Source of the DNA: an uncultured Nitrospira sp.
GTDB taxonomy: Bacteria; Nitrospirota; Nitrospiria; Nitrospirales; Nitrospiraceae
DNA: 64,000 bases
Assembly (NCBI GenBank): GCA_902500825.1
Contig: CABVRX010000002.1
Span: forward strand, 210,453-274,452
Direction of reading: 5' to 3'
The translations under genes and the position numbers were made by a program. Below, piece by piece: positions 1-8,343 of the stretch. Below the pieces are notes generated by a model, which did no database searches, was not told where the DNA came from, and saw only the letters and a program-made list of their open reading frames with translations. How positions within the stretch are numbered: position 1 is the stretch's first letter; the number at the start of each line of letters is the position of its first letter.

Positions 1-53
1 GCCGGCTCAGACTTTAGCTCGTCCTTTACATCCTTTATGTGTATAGCATGCAT
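1..53 (-). CDS. 5' end of an unidentified gene running off the window
   Basis: A leftward ATG at 53 is preceded by a near-perfect ribosome binding site (AAGGAGGT, 61-68 read on the minus strand) at good spacing. Seventeen codons remain open to the window edge, beginning MHAIHIKDVKDELKSEP. Charged, soluble-looking start with no signal peptide. The fragment is too short to assign a family. The intergenic stretch 54-220 shows nothing else I can support. Confidence 0.5.
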   Translation of the reverse strand, partial: MHAIHIKDVKDELKSEP

Positions 54-220
54 ACCGTTCACCTCCTTGCTTGAAACCCGCGGCTCTTGGTCTCAGGGTG
101 ACTGGACCGTCCTCTGTATTCAGCAAGATATTAAGGGACGAGCCGCTTCCTTCGCTATCGCCTGGAAGATTGAATTATGGCCTACACCGATTGGGTGAGA
201 ATATACGAGCAGAAGGCGGA

Positions 221-865
221 TTAGTGAGCTCTGAGGTAGGTGAGGATTGCCTCAACACGCCCATCGACGGAAAGCTTCTGATAGATGTGATGCAGATGCG
301 TCTTCACGGTATCGATTGAAACACACAAGTGGTCGGCGACTTCTTTGTTGCTCCAACCGGCAGCCGCGCACGTCAATATTTCTTGTTCCCGATCAGTCAA
401 GTAAGAAAGCTGCGTGTTGTTTGCTTCGTGCGTCTGTCGGAGTGCGCCGGGAACGGTGCGGGTGAAGCGCTCAGGCATGATCGGTGACAAAACGTGTTCG
501 CCTTTCGCGGTTGCCCTGATGATCCGCAGGAAGTCCGTTTTATCGGTGTCTTTGAGGATATAGCCGAATGCACCAGCCCGCATCGCGGTCACTATACGGA
601 TGTCTTCCTCGTATCGGGCCAACAGCAGAACTCGCATATGAGGGAGGTGCTTGCGGACAAGTTTTACGGCCGATTCCACGTCGAGATCAGGCATATCCAC
701 GTCTAATAGCTCGATATCGGGTTTGTGTTCGAGCGCCAGTTGATAAGCCTCTCGCCCATCAGTTGCTTCCACCACGGCTGCGATATCTCGTTCCCGTTCC
801 AAGAGCGCCCGTAGACTTTGCCTGAACAGACGTTGGGTTTCGACGATGAGCAGTCGGATGGACAT
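221..865 (-). CDS. LuxR/NarL-type response regulator
   Basis: Two-component response regulator predicted to bind DNA when phosphorylated. The N-terminal receiver domain begins MSIRLLIVETQ, with the likely phospho-acceptor Asp in the LLDVDMPD strand and the conserved Lys in ILKDT. The C-terminal LuxR HTH carries LTDREQEIL, NKEVADHL and DTVKTHLHHIYQKL. The acidic pair that normally reads DD near the N-terminus is E-T here, so the magnesium pocket is atypical. I chose the ATG at 865 because it starts the domain; an ATG at 886 with a GGAG upstream is a good alternative. No histidine kinase lies next to it, so it is an orphan in this window. The leftward membrane protein gene (981-1949) lies just upstream and may be co-transcribed. 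Confidence 0.85.
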   Translation of the reverse strand: MSIRLLIVETQRLFRQSLRALLERERDIAAVVEATDGREAYQLALEHKPDIELLDVDMPDLDVESAVKLVRKHLPHMRVLLLARYEEDIRIVTAMRAGAFGYILKDTDKTDFLRIIRATAKGEHVLSPIMPERFTRTVPGALRQTHEANNTQLSYLTDREQEILTCAAAGWSNKEVADHLCVSIDTVKTHLHHIYQKLSVDGRVEAILTYLRAH

Positions 866-980
866 GGGTTCTATTCCATGATCCATTCGATGGGCTCCGT
901 TTTTCATGCTCCTGGCTTCACCGGCGCCCGGTGGGGTGCATTCTGATTGCCTGGCGCCGGTGCAACTGTTTATGCGTGTA

Positions 981-1949
981 TTAGCCAACCATGCGAAACG
1001 CCCAACGGTCCGCATCTCGTCTCAGCTGCGCGAGCGCTTTGGCCTCTCGGCTCTCTGCGGCCATTGAGAGGCCTCCCCAAAATACGGAGGCCAAGAGAAG
1101 ACCGGCGGCAATCAAGTAGGCCATCGGGATCTCCGGCCATGACACTGGGTTGCTGGAAGCCACACTGATATCTTTCGAAGGCATCGCTCCTGCTGAAGCT
1201 GCTGCGACAATTGGCTGCGTTGAACGATCGGTGATGACCTCATTGCGAACGGCGGCAAATATCAAGCTCGCCAGCTGCTCTTGTTGCCTCGCTTGTCCTG
1301 CTTCGGTTCTCATTTGTGCCTGAACCACCTGGACCAGAGCCCAGCCGAGTCGTTCCTGGATCGCGCCGGCCTGGAGCCAGTCGTGGTGAGCAGCCTCGAC
1401 GATACGGCGTCCGAGCATGGCTTGCCAGGTAGAAGCGAATTGGTCATGCAGGCGCTGCCCTTGGCCTTCGATCACACCGATCATCTTCATGTTGTACATC
1501 GTTCCATACTGATCGGCCGACAAGAGACCATGACGGACGCCGCGAGTCGTGAAGTTGATAATCCCTCGTCCCATGACACCTTGCACGCGAGCCAGATGAT
1601 TGGCCGAGACGATTGCGGCCTGGCTGAGAGTTCCCCCAAGCATGCCGCGAGAACCCGATTGCAGCTCATGATAGGCCATTGTCGCCCGATTCCACTCAGA
1701 GACTGATTGGGCCATGGCTTGGTTGGCATGGCGCTCGAAGATCGCGTGATCGACGACGGCTTGGCCCAGGACCGGCTGGAGTACGCGCATGCCACTATCA
1801 AGGCCTGCTTGTTGTTCGAATGCTGGAATTTGTGGTGTGACTGCTTGATAGGTTCCATTGGCGGCGAGGAACAACAGAAGGCCTCCAAAGAGAACGGCAC
1901 ACAGTCCGACGCCCACGATGATATCGATGGTGTTATAGCGGTACGACAT
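981..1949 (-). CDS. Bitopic membrane protein of unknown function
   Basis: 322 residues, family not recognised. A hydrophobic segment at about residues 9-30 and a second at about 275-297 (YLIAAGLLLASVFWGGLSMA) frame a long central region rich in Ala, Gln and His, probably extracytoplasmic and helical. The C-terminal tail is charged. The start is supported by AAGGAGGT directly upstream of ATG 1949. It sits 115 bp upstream of the response regulator start on the same strand, so the two may share a transcript. The central region might be a sensory domain paired with the orphan regulator, but no kinase motifs are visible; this is inference only. Confidence 0.7.
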   Translation of the reverse strand: MSYRYNTIDIIVGVGLCAVLFGGLLLFLAANGTYQAVTPQIPAFEQQAGLDSGMRVLQPVLGQAVVDHAIFERHANQAMAQSVSEWNRATMAYHELQSGSRGMLGGTLSQAAIVSANHLARVQGVMGRGIINFTTRGVRHGLLSADQYGTMYNMKMIGVIEGQGQRLHDQFASTWQAMLGRRIVEAAHHDWLQAGAIQERLGWALVQVVQAQMRTEAGQARQQEQLASLIFAAVRNEVITDRSTQPIVAAASAGAMPSKDISVASSNPVSWPEIPMAYLIAAGLLLASVFWGGLSMAAESREAKALAQLRRDADRWAFRMVG

Positions 1950-1951
1950 CT

Positions 1952-2149
1952 CTACCTCCTTGCCACATCAGGCGCTCGTGCGGGTGGCGACGTGTTCAAT
2001 CGAAATGGGTTTGTCGGGCGTAGGAGTCCGAGATCGCTTCCGGAAGGCAACTCAGCGAGATCATTGATAAGAGGTAAGAAAAAGTGAAGGCCGCACATGC
2101 CATGTCCGGTCGGTCGGTGTGGTATTCCCACGACGAACATGGTCACCAC
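1952..2149 (-). CDS. Possible small protein or leader peptide
   Basis: 65-codon frame (GTG 2149 or ATG 2143) preceded by a strong TAGGAGGT. Its TAG stop (1952-1954) lies inside the ribosome binding site of the membrane protein that starts at 1949, which is the arrangement expected for translational coupling. Composition (Pro, Gly, Arg rich; one hydrophobic patch CGLHFFLPLIND) does not resemble a known family. It could be a leader ORF, or a chance frame behind a GA-rich stretch. Confidence 0.3.
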   Translation of the reverse strand: MVTMFVVGIPHRPTGHGMCGLHFFLPLINDLAELPSGSDLGLLRPTNPFRLNTSPPARAPDVARR

Positions 2150-2268
2150 CTCCTAAACGATGAGGCGGTATCAAGGTTTCACTCTACGCTTCAGGGGTAG
2201 TGTGGTCAAGTGTGCCAAACCGAGAATTCATTGGCGAAGTGGTCTGAGACGAGTAGCATACGGAATAT

Positions 2269-2754
2269 ATGAAAAAGTTCTCCGCGATGCTGTGTCTGAC
2301 TCTCCTGCTGGCCGGTCCGGCAACCGCATGGGCGGACTTCGTTGCACGAGTCCTTATGGTTCACGAAGGAGATCGCCTGACAATCTACCATCAAGGCCGA
2401 AAGGACATGGTGTACCTTCGAAATGTGGATTGTCCCGAGCCGAAGCAACCCTATGGGAAACAAGCAAAACATGCGACGGCTGCCTACGTCGCCAACCGAG
2501 ACGTGGTTATTCGAGACCTGAAACGAGATCGTCAGGGGCGGATGACCGCCGACATCCTCCTTTCAGATGGGCGACAGATCGCTCATGAGTTGATTAAAGA
2601 AGGGCTCGCCTGGGTACAACCGGAAGGGGCCGGCAAGCAAGCCCTGAAAGACATGGAGGAACTGGCTAAAGCCGCGAGGATTGGCCTATGGTCTGAGCCC
2701 AATCCCATCCCACCCTGGAAGTGGAAATCCACGAAGCCTGCCCGTCATAACTAG
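2269..2754 (+). CDS. Secreted staphylococcal-nuclease-like (thermonuclease family) protein
   Basis: 161 residues with a clear signal peptide (MKKFSAMLCLTLLLAGPATAWA) and an SNase OB-fold core. Visible family landmarks are GDRLTI (Ca-ligand Asp35), VDCPE (Asp54, Glu57, equivalents of Asp40 and Glu43 in staphylococcal nuclease), GR in RDRQGRMTA (equivalent of catalytic Arg87) and the HELIKEGLAWV segment. The residue five before Asp54, normally the catalytic Arg35, is Tyr49, while an Arg is found at 51; activity could therefore be altered. Expected role is extracytoplasmic cleavage of DNA/RNA. It stands alone between a divergent membrane protein gene and a transposase. Confidence 0.85.
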   Translation: MKKFSAMLCLTLLLAGPATAWADFVARVLMVHEGDRLTIYHQGRKDMVYLRNVDCPEPKQPYGKQAKHATAAYVANRDVVIRDLKRDRQGRMTADILLSDGRQIAHELIKEGLAWVQPEGAGKQALKDMEELAKAARIGLWSEPNPIPPWKWKSTKPARHN

Positions 2755-2997
2755 ACCCTGGTTCAAAATTCACCCGGTGAACCTATGCACTGATAGGTTC
2801 GGTCATGCTGTGTCTGTGCGACACTCGGACGAACACCAACCATCCCTCCCGCGATGTGTTGGAGGCGGTGTCGGGGGCAAACTAAAGATCCAAAAGGCCG
2901 ACATTTGCGACGACATTCATGCCGACAGACGGCATTAATATACTTGACGCATCATTAGAGATTGTGGCATCATCCAACCCTCACGATGGAGGATGTC

Positions 2998-3936
2998 ATG
3001 AGCGAGCCCAAACTTCCCACCACTCTTCAAGAAGCCATCCGATACTTCGCAGATGCTCAGCGTTGTCATGACCTGTTGTCAGCCATGCGCTGGCCGCAAG
3101 GTCCGGCCTGTCCCAAGTGCAACTCTCTCAGGCAAGGCTTTCTGAAATCCCGTTCAGTCTATCAGTGTAAAGATTGCCGGAAACAATACACTGCGAAGCT
3201 GGGGACGATCTTTGAAGATAGCGCGTTGTCCCTGGATAAGTGGTTCTGCGCGTTATGGATGCTGACCAATGCCAAAAACGGCATTTCGTCGTATGAAATA
3301 CATCGGGCCTTGAAAGTCACTCAAAAGACTGCCTGGTTCATGCTGCATCGTATTCGATTGGCCCTACAGAAGGGCTCGATTGACCGCAAGCTCATGGGAG
3401 ACGTGGAGGCAGACGAGACTTATATCGGTGGACAAGCTCGGAACATGCACCATGACAAGCAGATGAAGATGAAGCGGGCGGAAGGGTTCTTTAGGAAGGC
3501 TATCGTGATTGGCATGTTAGAACGGAAAGGCGAAGTGCGGACCGCTGTCTTAAATCGTGCTTCGACCAAACTGATTGAGAAGGCCATTAAAGAGAACGTG
3601 GTACCGGGAAGTAATCTCTATAGCGATGAGGCTCATGCCTACCTCAAAGTCGGCAAAGAATACGCCCATCAGGTCATTAACCACGCTGAAACCTATGTGC
3701 AAGGCAATGTCCACACCAACAGCATTGAGAACTATTGGAGCCTCTTAAAGCGTGGAATCAAGGGAACCTACGTGAGCGTGGAACCGTTTCACTTGTTCCG
3801 GTACCTGGATGAGCAATCGTTCCGGTTCAACACTCGCAAAGACAACGATCAGGGCCGGTTTATGACTGCGCTCTCGCAGATTTCAGGCAAGCGCGTCACC
3901 TATGAGCAATTGCTTGGTCGTGCGACGTGGCAGTAA
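2998..3936 (+). CDS. IS1595-family (ISXO2-like) transposase
   Basis: 312-residue DDE transposase with an N-terminal zinc ribbon (CPKCNSL, then YQCKDCRKQY) followed by a helix-turn-helix-like region and the catalytic core. Core motifs are VEADETYIGG (first Asp), LYSDEAHAY (second Asp) and HTNSIENYWSLLKRGIKGTY (the N/H-x-E part typical of IS1595). ATG 2998 has GGAGG at 2988-2992; an ATG at 2962 is in frame but lacks this. The ORF is intact. I could not find convincing terminal inverted repeats or a target duplication in the flanks (2755-2997 and 3937-3976), so the element may be immobile or a solo, domesticated copy. A small inverted repeat (2919-2924/2930-2935) lies upstream. Confidence 0.9.
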   Translation: MSEPKLPTTLQEAIRYFADAQRCHDLLSAMRWPQGPACPKCNSLRQGFLKSRSVYQCKDCRKQYTAKLGTIFEDSALSLDKWFCALWMLTNAKNGISSYEIHRALKVTQKTAWFMLHRIRLALQKGSIDRKLMGDVEADETYIGGQARNMHHDKQMKMKRAEGFFRKAIVIGMLERKGEVRTAVLNRASTKLIEKAIKENVVPGSNLYSDEAHAYLKVGKEYAHQVINHAETYVQGNVHTNSIENYWSLLKRGIKGTYVSVEPFHLFRYLDEQSFRFNTRKDNDQGRFMTALSQISGKRVTYEQLLGRATWQ

Positions 3937-3976
3937 GCCTAACGGCTATAGAAGACAAGGGAGAGGGAAACGCAGA

Positions 3977-4813
3977 TTACTCAGCAAGTCTGGTCGATAG
4001 ATGACGCATAAATGATTTGACCGTATTAAATACGGTGAACGCCTGGTCATCATCGTAGACCTGTTCTACATGCATGGTAGGGTTTCTCCAAGCATCCTTG
4101 ACGGCTCGAAGGTTGGCGGTTGATTCCGAGTAGAATTGGTCAGCTCTCCTCCATTCGTCTGTCCGCTCCTTCAGTGGACGTTTTAACTCCTCATCACATT
4201 TTCGCAACATCGATTCCCAAGTAGGATTACGTGTAGGCTCTAACGATGGATCGCCAAGCGATTTCCCAAGCACGCGCAACCCACATTCCATGACCCTCAT
4301 AAGGTGGAATACTGTTGCTGTTGCATTTCCTGTTGCATAGCAACGGCCTGCCGACTCCACGTCTGTGACAATTGAAGGAAACTTATCTAGGGTAGGCTTT
4401 CCAAACTGGTGTCTTGGATCTCGATAGAAGTCTTCACGCTCTTTCGGTATTGATAAGAATAATGACGCTTGAAGCTCGTCTTGAATGCGCACGGACAATG
4501 ACTGGATCTGAACGGCTAAATTGGCCCGCTTCACCAGATGTAGGTCGGTCTGTTCAAGAATAGCCTTGATTCGGTCAATTTGCTGAACGGAGAACGTCAA
4601 CCCCATCGCGAGACAGTACTCACGCATAGGGTCTAGGTTCGTTCGCATCACGGAACAGAAATCAACTGTCGGTGTAATCGGCAGACCACCATCATCTGTG
4701 AGGGCATGCTCAATAATGGCAAGAGAGGACGAAATATTAAAAAATCTGTGAGCATGGAAAATGAGCACGGTATATAAATTCCAAAGGCTCCAGATGGCAC
4801 AACTAGACATCAC
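3977..4813 (-). CDS. Uncharacterised protein with a HEPN-like RNxxxH motif
   Basis: About 277 residues, convergent with the transposase and ending only 40 bp from it. Not a family I can name. It is mostly helical; a central segment (CYATGNATATVFHLMRVMECGLRVLGKSL) resembles the helical core of HEPN-type proteins. Near the C-terminus AWRNPTMHVEQVY contains R-N-x3-H, the form of the catalytic motif of HEPN RNases. A GGAGGGGG ribosome site precedes GTG 4813/ATG 4810. HEPN proteins are often toxins or defence effectors, and the position beside a transposase fits an accessory gene, but the fold assignment is my inference from one motif and the helical pattern. Confidence 0.65.
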   Translation of the reverse strand: MMSSCAIWSLWNLYTVLIFHAHRFFNISSSLAIIEHALTDDGGLPITPTVDFCSVMRTNLDPMREYCLAMGLTFSVQQIDRIKAILEQTDLHLVKRANLAVQIQSLSVRIQDELQASLFLSIPKEREDFYRDPRHQFGKPTLDKFPSIVTDVESAGRCYATGNATATVFHLMRVMECGLRVLGKSLGDPSLEPTRNPTWESMLRKCDEELKRPLKERTDEWRRADQFYSESTANLRAVKDAWRNPTMHVEQVYDDDQAFTVFNTVKSFMRHLSTRLAE

Positions 4814-4884
4814 CCCCTCCTTGTGTTATTGAACACGGAAGGGGTTGTGCTTCCCTGGCAGGGGACGCGTCACACCTAGAAGCT

Positions 4885-5031
4885 ATGTCTCGTACAACAG
4901 TGCAAGAACCTACCACTCCACCTACAAAGACGCAAACGCCGTTTGACCGCTTCAAGGACGCCCTCTCTGTCGTGGTGTCAGTGCCCAAAACTTCCCTTCC
5001 GAAGACTCGCAAGAAATCGAAGAAGAAGTAG
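4885..5031 (+). CDS. Small basic protein, 48 residues
   Basis: Short ORF reading MSRTTVQEPTT..., with a central helix (FDRFKDALSVVVSVPKTSL) and a very basic tail ending KKSKKK. It lies 71 bp from the divergent HEPN-like gene. The pattern of an alpha-helical stretch followed by SVPK-S/T-L and a Lys-rich tail looks like small antitoxin-like or DNA-binding proteins, and the codon usage looks protein-like, but the ribosome binding site is weak. It could be a partner of the divergent gene; that is inference from position only. Confidence 0.45.
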   Translation: MSRTTVQEPTTPPTKTQTPFDRFKDALSVVVSVPKTSLPKTRKKSKKK

Positions 5032-5585
5032 CTAGACGGCAGGCGGGAAACAGTTATCCATGGAATCGGAACGTGATGAGTCAAGTATGTTAATGCCCGA
5101 CAGACGCATTCCCCATCTTCTGTGGATAACCTTGTGAATAAGTTGCTTTCTGCAGGAAAGATAGTGCGAATGGCATGCGTATTTATCGAATCGCCTATTT
5201 TTTAGGCATCCGCCACTTATCAGGCGACCCACAAGTAATAGTGGTATTGGTGTAAGTTCCGTACCTTCTTGCATATTCCTAGAAAAATTCATTGATGCGG
5301 CCCATCTCTTTCCTGCTCATGGCCGCGTGATTGCCACCAGTTCAGTCATTATCCACAGGTTCAACACATTTCTGGGGATGGTTGCTCTCAGTATCAGGAG
5401 CGAAGTTTCGCATCTGTCAAGGGCTGAGAAGAAGAAAAATGGCTCCGACGACTAGAGAAAAAGATCCCACGACCGCTTGCTCATAGCCAGAGCCGAATGC
5501 CCATAAGCAACTCGACGCGGCCTGATCCATATGCAGTCGGACCCTCGGATGGGGATAGTCCCATCCGAGGGTCCGAAAGGGAACC
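5032..5585. promoter_or_regulatory. Non-coding stretch with a cluster of DnaA-box sequences
   Basis: 550 bp without a convincing gene. It contains TGTGGATAA at 5121-5129 and TGTGAATAA at 5133-5141 (three bases apart, same orientation) and TTATCCACA at 5349-5357 in the opposite orientation, all matching the consensus TTATNCACA. A weaker relative is at 5054-5062. A small AT-rich hairpin (GCCTA/TAGGC, 5193-5207) lies between them. Such clustering suggests DnaA binding: an origin, a titration site or a DnaA-controlled promoter. No dnaA or plasmid replication gene is nearby. Confidence 0.4.
5537..5576. terminator. Perfect 17-bp hairpin after the OmpA gene
   Basis: Arms 5537-5553 and 5560-5576 are perfectly complementary around a 6-nt loop. 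The hairpin begins 10 bp beyond the stop of the leftward OmpA-family gene. On that strand no T-run follows, so it is not a classical intrinsic terminator; it may stabilise the 3' end or act as a Rho-assisted stop. Confidence 0.5.
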
Positions 5586-6383
5586 TTAACTCCCGCTGAC
5601 TGGTTCCAACGTGGTTGTTGGCTCAGACGAAGCGGGAGAAACTCCGTCGGTGGGCGAGCCACCATCCCCCATGGTCGGTGAGGAATCAATGGACGAATCT
5701 GAGGACTCGAAGGTTGTTACAGGGACGGATGGAAGCACCATGTGTTCCTGGCCGACATTGCGGATCTCAAGATGCACCCGACGGTTCATATGGCGGCAGA
5801 TATCGCTGGTATCGACACACAGCACACCTTCTTCACCCAAGCTCACGGTCTTGATGCGGTGCTCGGCGATTCCGGCGCTGATCAATTCAACCTTGACCGT
5901 TTCTGCCCGCTTCAGGCCCAGTTGCTTGTTGTAGCTCACCGAACCCTGCTGGTCGGTGTAGCCCTGGATCAGCACACCATAGTCCTCATGCTGTTTCAAT
6001 AGTTCGGCTTGCGCGGCGAGTTGAGCCTTCCCTTCGTCGGTCAATCCCTTCCGGCCGACTTCAAAGTAGATATCGGCATGGATGATGTCCGGTATCGACA
6101 GTCCTAGAGTCACGACCTGGGTAGGGTGAGTGGTGGAAGCCTCAGCGTAATTCATGACCGTCGTCCTTTTGAACGAATCGGGGACGTTGGCATGGTCGAT
6201 TCTCTCCATGACAGGAGTACCGTTCCCCTGGTCACCGGGCTGACTGTAGAGCCAAGCTGCGGCAAGCAATCCTCCGAGGAAGAGCACGACACCGGCCAGG
6301 ACGATGACCTCTTTCGTGTCTCTCTGCGGCCCCACCGTGGGGGAGACGTTTCCTGATGAAACCTGTGATGAACCGTGCGACAT
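5586..6383 (-). CDS. Inner-membrane-anchored OmpA-family protein
   Basis: 265 residues. An N-terminal cytoplasmic tail is followed by one transmembrane helix at about 27-46 (VIVLAGVVLFLGGLLAAAWLY), a linker, then an OmpA-like peptidoglycan-binding domain at about 100-210. Landmarks are IYFEVG, IQGYTDQQGS, NKQLGLKRAETVK and NRRVHLEI. A Cys pair (CVDTSDIC) in the domain may form a disulphide. The tail is Ser/Pro/Thr rich and low complexity. Expected role is anchoring the inner membrane to the cell wall. The domain has the expected D/R residues that hold the diaminopimelate of peptidoglycan in related proteins. Confidence 0.85.
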   Translation of the reverse strand: MSHGSSQVSSGNVSPTVGPQRDTKEVIVLAGVVLFLGGLLAAAWLYSQPGDQGNGTPVMERIDHANVPDSFKRTTVMNYAEASTTHPTQVVTLGLSIPDIIHADIYFEVGRKGLTDEGKAQLAAQAELLKQHEDYGVLIQGYTDQQGSVSYNKQLGLKRAETVKVELISAGIAEHRIKTVSLGEEGVLCVDTSDICRHMNRRVHLEIRNVGQEHMVLPSVPVTTFESSDSSIDSSPTMGDGGSPTDGVSPASSEPTTTLEPVSGS

Positions 6384-6954
6384 GATGGCAGCCCTCCTTG
6401 TTATTCAAAGTGTGAAAGTTAGATAGCCTTAAAGTTTCAGGCTGACAAGCTGACAGGCATCAGGGCGTTCACGCTTTCATCACCTCCTTTTCAGTCTTGG
6501 TGCCCGTGGCCTGTTGGACTGGTGCTTGAGCAACTGGAGTGCCGATCAACTGGAAGTGTGAAAGTGAGAAAGTTGTGAGGAGAATTCTGGAGTTCGGTGG
6601 CTAGGCTAGGCGGATCAAAGCTGCGGGGAAGCGTGCCCCATCATCCCATGCGGGGATGGCCCCGCAAAAGTTAAAAAGAACGATGCCGGTACTACTTCCT
6701 TGCGTTCCGAATGCACCCCCGGAATCTGTCTGATTTTTGGATTATGGGTGGTGCTCGCTCAACGGCGCAGTAGAACCAGTACTGGCGCAGCTTCGAGGAA
6801 AAGGCAAGTTTGGAAAGGGCAATTTGCACGGACGATCAGTTTGAACATCCTGATGCTCAGATGATGGGTACTCAATGCGCTGTGCAGTACACTTGTCAGC
6901 CAATCAAGCTCTCACCGTATCGGCCAGAACACTGTAGGCATCAAGGACAAGCCA
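6384..6954. other. Intergenic region without a supported gene
   Basis: 570 bp between divergent genes. On the minus strand an AAAAGGAGGTG ribosome-site-like sequence (about 6481-6491) precedes an ATG that is followed after two codons by a stop, so it cannot make a protein and may be a remnant of a gene start. Otherwise I see no ORF of note and no clear terminator. Confidence 0.4.
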
Positions 6955-7734
6955 ATGTCAGTTGACAAAGTTTGTCAATGGTTGGACAGGACAGGCTTCC
7001 CTCTTGAAATGGAGGCCGCGTCTGCGTTTCGACGGGCTGGGTTCGAGGTCAGACAGTCATTCACTTATCCTGATCCGCAGTCTGAAAAAGGACGAGAAAT
7101 CGATGTGCTGGCCACTCAGCCTGATTTTATGAGGGTCATCGAAATCTCCTTCATTGTGGAGTGCAAGGCATCTCCAAATCCGTGGGTGGTTCTTACCTCT
7201 GAAGACGCACTCAGAAACTATAACCGGTTATTTGCATTCGCCATAACTTCAAATGCTGCTCGTAGAGTGCTGGCTGAAAGGTGGCAGCAAGGCTTGGGAA
7301 AAATCTTACCTCATATTGAGCGTCCATCAAGGGGTGGCTATGGCTTTCGTCAGGCATTCGCAAAGGATAACGATCCGGCATATTCAGCAGCGATTGCAGT
7401 AATGAAGGCCAGCCAGGGAGTTGCAAAGGATCGCGAAGGAATGCCAAAGTTAGCCTTCGCTTTTCCGGTCATCGTCGTTGACGCTCCACTCTTCGAATGT
7501 TCTTTGGCTGAAAATAATAGCGGACTTAATTTGGAAGAGGTGGAACAAAGCAACTTCCTCTTCTCGGTTCACACTCCTCAAGAAATTGGATGCTGCGTGA
7601 AGGTAGTCACCAGAAGGAAGCTCAACTCTTATGCCGGCTGGGCAAAGGAGCTTGCCGATACAATTACTATGGAGCTGAAAGAGGAAGAGGACAAAGCTTT
7701 CGGAAAGCGGAGAAAACCAACCTGTGGTGCCTAA
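6955..7734 (+). CDS. PD-(D/E)XK-type nuclease-like protein
   Basis: 259 residues. The first 75 residues match the restriction-endonuclease-like fold. A helix carries Glu18/Glu20 (LEMEAASAFRRAGF), then EKGREIDVLAT gives the metal-binding Asp50, and FIVECKAS gives the Glu69-x-Lys71 pair. This is the E...D...ExK layout of Mrr-like and NERD-like nucleases. The remaining 180 residues are not recognised. No methyltransferase or helicase lies beside it, so it is not a classical restriction system in this window. It may be a solitary defence or DNA-repair nuclease; substrate unknown. Confidence 0.7.
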   Translation: MSVDKVCQWLDRTGFPLEMEAASAFRRAGFEVRQSFTYPDPQSEKGREIDVLATQPDFMRVIEISFIVECKASPNPWVVLTSEDALRNYNRLFAFAITSNAARRVLAERWQQGLGKILPHIERPSRGGYGFRQAFAKDNDPAYSAAIAVMKASQGVAKDREGMPKLAFAFPVIVVDAPLFECSLAENNSGLNLEEVEQSNFLFSVHTPQEIGCCVKVVTRRKLNSYAGWAKELADTITMELKEEEDKAFGKRRKPTCGA

Positions 7735-7846
7735 AGTTGTTGATAGGAGATGATTAAGTCGGATACCTTTTCTGATACCCCCAGGTCCTTGTCTCCGCCG
7801 CGAGTTTGCAGGACCACACAGACTGCACGAGACCTGCAAGAAGGTG

Positions 7847-8275
7847 TTATGACAAGGGAGCCTCTGACGCCACGCCTATGAAGTAGAGGTGTTTCTCTCC
7901 GGTGAGGTGCTGCGGCTGGATGATGTAGTCGCCTGTCATCGAGGGAATCCAGATGGACTTTGCCGCCTCCATGTTTCCCCCCGTCATTGTCCAAGCGAGA
8001 CCGCCCACAATGCCTCCGCCGATCGCATAGACCATTTTCGCGGCGCCATAGGGAATGGTGAGCGCCCAGCAGGCGGCTTGGCGCCCGGCTGCCTCGGGGC
8101 TGGATAGATTCGATGGTCGCGACAGGCTCGAGTGCGATTGTGACGGAATGGTCTCAGACATGTCTTCACCATGAGCCAGTACAGATTCCGTTGTCACGAC
8201 CAGTAGTGCGCAGAAGGTAGCCCCAACAAGGAGCGCTCGCCCTGCCTGCGCCCGTAGAAAGCGATTCGTGCTCAT
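7847..8275 (-). CDS. Small exported protein with a glycine-rich hydrophobic segment
   Basis: 142 residues. An N-terminal signal peptide (hydrophobic core ALLVGATFCALLVV, cleavage near VLAHG) is followed by a Ser/Pro-rich linker and a hydrophobic Gly-rich segment (MVYAIGGGIVGGLAWTMTGG). The C-terminal block IWIPSMTGDYIIQP looks conserved. I do not recognise a named family. It is probably an envelope protein of this lineage. It is convergent with the nuclease-like gene at 6955-7734. Confidence 0.65.
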   Translation of the reverse strand: MSTNRFLRAQAGRALLVGATFCALLVVTTESVLAHGEDMSETIPSQSHSSLSRPSNLSSPEAAGRQAACWALTIPYGAAKMVYAIGGGIVGGLAWTMTGGNMEAAKSIWIPSMTGDYIIQPQHLTGEKHLYFIGVASEAPLS

Positions 8276-8343
8276 ATTGTGCTCCAGTGCGGCTGATAGA
8301 TGACCCAGGATAAGAAGCTACCCTCTGGAACCGGAAGTTTGGT

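Noticed and set aside
2755-3976. Terminal inverted repeats of the IS1595 element
   Set aside because: I compared both flanks and found no matching ends; a formal IS boundary cannot be given.
5032-5292. 86-codon minus-strand frame in the DnaA-box region
   Set aside because: No ribosome site, unlikely composition; the box pattern suggests regulatory DNA.
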